This document shows positions 62,496 to 64,000 of a stretch of 64,000 bases of DNA, piece by piece. Both the position numbers and the translations under genes were made by a program. The DNA is from Myxococcales bacterium (GTDB lineage Bacteria > Myxococcota_A > Polyangia > Nannocystales > Nannocystaceae), in assembly GCA_020633295.1 (NCBI GenBank), contig JACKDW010000019.1, positions 1 through 64,000 on the forward strand, given 5' to 3'. Positions within the stretch are counted from its first letter, which is position 1. Each line of letters begins with the position of its first letter. A model generated the notes under the pieces. That model was not told the origin of the DNA and did no database searches. It saw only the letters and a program-made list of their open reading frames with translations.

Positions 62496-62555
62496 CGCGC
62501 CGCGGGCGAGCGCGCGCCGCCGGTCCGCGCCGACGCCCGCCGCCGAGCGCCGCGC

Positions 62556-63413
62556 TCACGAGCTCTTCCAGCGCTCGATCGCCTCGTCCGGCGTCATCGG
62601 GTGCGCCCACATGTACGGCCCGACCTCGTTGAGCCGGCGCTGGACGGTCGCGTAGGAGGCGTCCCACTCGTCCATGTACTCCGGCGGCGCGTAGATCGTG
62701 ACCTTCACGCTCGACGGGTAGTCGCGGAGGACGCGGAGATCGGAGACGAGCACGTCGCGGTTCATGATGTTGAAGCCGCGCGTCGTGTTCCCGAGGAGGT
62801 GCTCGACGTCCTTCCGCGGCTTGTCGACGAGCTTCGTGACCGGGTAGCAGAGGATCACGTCCACCGCGTCGAAGCGCTCCGGGGCCTCGAGCTGGGGGAT
62901 GACGTTGACGACGCCGCCGTCCTGGCAGAGGTGCCGCGCGCCGCCGCCGACGTCGATCAGGTAGCCCTGCATGATGATCGGCTGGGCCGCGCTCGCGCAG
63001 ATGGCGTCGTAGAGCTGGTCGTCCGTCTGCATCGCGCGGCTGCTGATGTTGCGATACAGCGCGGACTGGAAGTCCGTGACGCCCGCGGCGTACTCGATCG
63101 AGGGCGCGAGCTCGGCGAGCCGGACGGCGCGCTGCATCCGCTTGCGCAGCGGGCTCAGCGTGAACAGCCCCTTGCGCAGGTGGCAGAGGTTCGGGCGCAT
63201 GAAGAAGCTGGTGCCGCGGACCTGGTTCCACAGCGCGCGCAGCTGCGGGAGCTTGTCGGCCGCGAACATCACGGTGTTAACCGAGCCGACCGAGACGCCG
63301 CCGGCGCGTGCGTAGGCCGGGAGTCCGTGCTCCTTCATCAGCTGCTCGAGGGGATACACCTGCACGGCGCCGAGCGCCGTGCCGCCGCCTGCCAGGACCG
63401 CGCGCTTCTGCAT
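62556..63413 (-). CDS. patatin-like phospholipase
   Basis: 285 aa from ATG 63413 (GTG 63422 possible). Oxyanion Gly-rich loop LAGGGTALG, nucleophile elbow GVSVG with S41 and the dyad Asp in CQDGGVVN, the complete Ser-Asp dyad of patatins, which hydrolyse acyl ester bonds in phospholipids. No signal peptide. A ~70-residue insertion with basic residues (HLRKGLFTLSPLRKRMQRAVRL) could touch membranes. Bacterial patatins of this type include effectors of anti-phage signalling systems, but a second-messenger sensor is not fused here; the neighbouring cyclase is on the opposite strand and convergent. Confidence 0.88.
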   Translation of the reverse strand: MQKRAVLAGGGTALGAVQVYPLEQLMKEHGLPAYARAGGVSVGSVNTVMFAADKLPQLRALWNQVRGTSFFMRPNLCHLRKGLFTLSPLRKRMQRAVRLAELAPSIEYAAGVTDFQSALYRNISSRAMQTDDQLYDAICASAAQPIIMQGYLIDVGGGARHLCQDGGVVNVIPQLEAPERFDAVDVILCYPVTKLVDKPRKDVEHLLGNTTRGFNIMNRDVLVSDLRVLRDYPSSVKVTIYAPPEYMDEWDASYATVQRRLNEVGPYMWAHPMTPDEAIERWKSS

Positions 63414-63715
63414 CGGCTCCACAGTACGGGATCACGCGGGCTGTTGCGAGCTCGCGCGCGCTCGTCGGGCGCGGGGGCGCGGGCGCTCGTCCGCGCGGCG
63501 AGCTCGCGTCGCCGCGCGCAACTCCAGCGCGCGGCGCTCGACGTCCGGCGAAGCGCTCGCGGCATCGACCTATCCCTTTAGACATATTCTTCAGATGCGG
63601 ACGCGGACGCGCGCGCGCCTGTCCGCGCGAATCATCACCCGGCGGCGCGGGCTCGAAACCGACCCGGGTGACGCGCGTTGACGGGCCCGCGCGCGCGCGC
63701 CTAGCATGGTGATCG
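63414..63715. other. 302-bp intergenic region
   Basis: Divergent space between the patatin gene and the RsbR-like gene. A short A+T-rich patch at 63571-63600 (CCTTTAGACATATTC on the plus strand) includes the half-site AGACAT of the 18-bp palindrome seen elsewhere. No gene seen. Confidence 0.4.
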
Positions 63716-64000
63716 GTGGCCATCGATCCAGAGCGAGTCGAGCGCGTGCTCGCGGTCATGGTGGACGCGGCCGAGGGTAACTACGAGACCCGGGTCCCGC
63801 TCAGCGACGTCGAGGACGAGATGCTCGAGATCGAGGTCGGCATCAATTTCCTGCTCGACGAGCTCACGCACCAGCGCGCGCGTAACGAGAGCCACCAGCG
63901 CGCGCTCGTCGCGGCCCTCTCGACGCCGATCATCGTGCTGTGGCCCGGCGTGCTCGCGCTGCCGCTGATCGGCCACTTCGATCGCGGGCGCGCGATGGAG
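63716..64000 (+). CDS. RsbR-like STAS domain protein (partial, cut by window end)
   Basis: 95 codons are visible and open at the window edge; GTG start at 63716. Residues 1-60 form a helical region (PERVERVLAVMVDAAEGNYETRVPLSDVEDEMLEIEVGINFLLDEL) as in stressosome-type RsbR/RsbT co-antagonists. The STAS domain begins at STPIIVLWPGVLALPLIGHFDRGRA, the typical first strand and helix. Such proteins bind RsbT-like kinases or sense signals. The rest lies outside the window. Confidence 0.8.
   Translation, partial: MAIDPERVERVLAVMVDAAEGNYETRVPLSDVEDEMLEIEVGINFLLDELTHQRARNESHQRALVAALSTPIIVLWPGVLALPLIGHFDRGRAME

Noticed and set aside
62556..63413. Patatin plus nearby cyclase as a CBASS-type anti-phage operon
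   Set aside because: The cyclase is a class III receiver fusion on the opposite strand, convergent with the patatin; there is no CD-NTase, Cap2/Cap3 or effector sensor domain.

Overview
The DNA is very GC-rich (islands of A+T occur almost only between genes). It encodes TTSG/DSGG-linker lipoproteins, DUF4215 Cys-rich repeats, a MYXO-CTERM-like sorting tail, Ser/Thr kinases fused to AAA/TPR modules, a TonB-dependent receptor with its own TonB domain, and many TTG/GTG starts. Together these point to a myxobacterium, most likely of the Nannocystis/Plesiocystis/Enhygromyxa/Haliangium side of the order. This is inferred from gene style only; there is no rRNA or other taxonomic marker in the window apart from infA and the topoisomerase genes.

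Layout. 1-11.1 kb: a secreted PNGase F-like lipoprotein; a small membrane protein with a possibly frame-broken acidic tail; then a minus-strand pair, a pseudokinase-TPR protein and an FHA/SpoIIE-type phosphatase, divergent from a 14-repeat RCC1 lipoprotein. 11.1-16.8 kb: a PknK-like Ser/Thr kinase-AAA-TPR protein divergent from an ECF sigma factor, an A+T-rich intergenic region with a perfect hairpin, and a PAS-like/LuxR regulator. 16.9-22.4 kb: housekeeping genes parE and parC (topoisomerase IV; ParE carries a ~200-residue histone-like tail) and infA. 22.7-26.4 kb: a lipoprotein joining eight DUF4215 repeats to a uromodulin-like D8C domain, a TerB-like protein and a (GD)27 choice-of-anchor-L lipoprotein. 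27.3-31.1 kb: a translationally coupled trio (membrane/toroid protein, small membrane protein, HTTM protein). 31.1-41.9 kb: lipoproteins, a YfbK-type VWA protein, DUF3124, a CPA2 antiporter, a MYXO-CTERM protein, a lipase, DUF2277 and a lone tyrosine recombinase. 42.1-45.3 kb: hybrid-cluster protein, an APH-fold kinase and a cupin. 45.6-48.5 kb: a hybrid histidine kinase. 48.6-55.6 kb: a complete TonB-dependent uptake operon (receptor, lipoprotein, ExbB, ExbD, TonB, lipoprotein) followed by an EF-hand lipoprotein that shares a 15-bp upstream motif with it. 55.8-64 kb: an HstK-type dual Ser/Thr-histidine kinase coupled to a response regulator-cyclase, a patatin, and the start of an RsbR/STAS protein.

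The strongest points for follow-up are the bacterial D8C domain, the histone-like ParE tail, two pairs of shared DNA motifs (15-mer at 48.58/54.51 kb; 18-bp palindrome at 26.53/40.82 kb), the HTTM-toroid trio, degenerate catalytic motifs in two large signalling proteins, and in-frame tandem repeats in at least seven unrelated genes. No CRISPR array, tRNA, rRNA, insertion sequence or prophage was seen.
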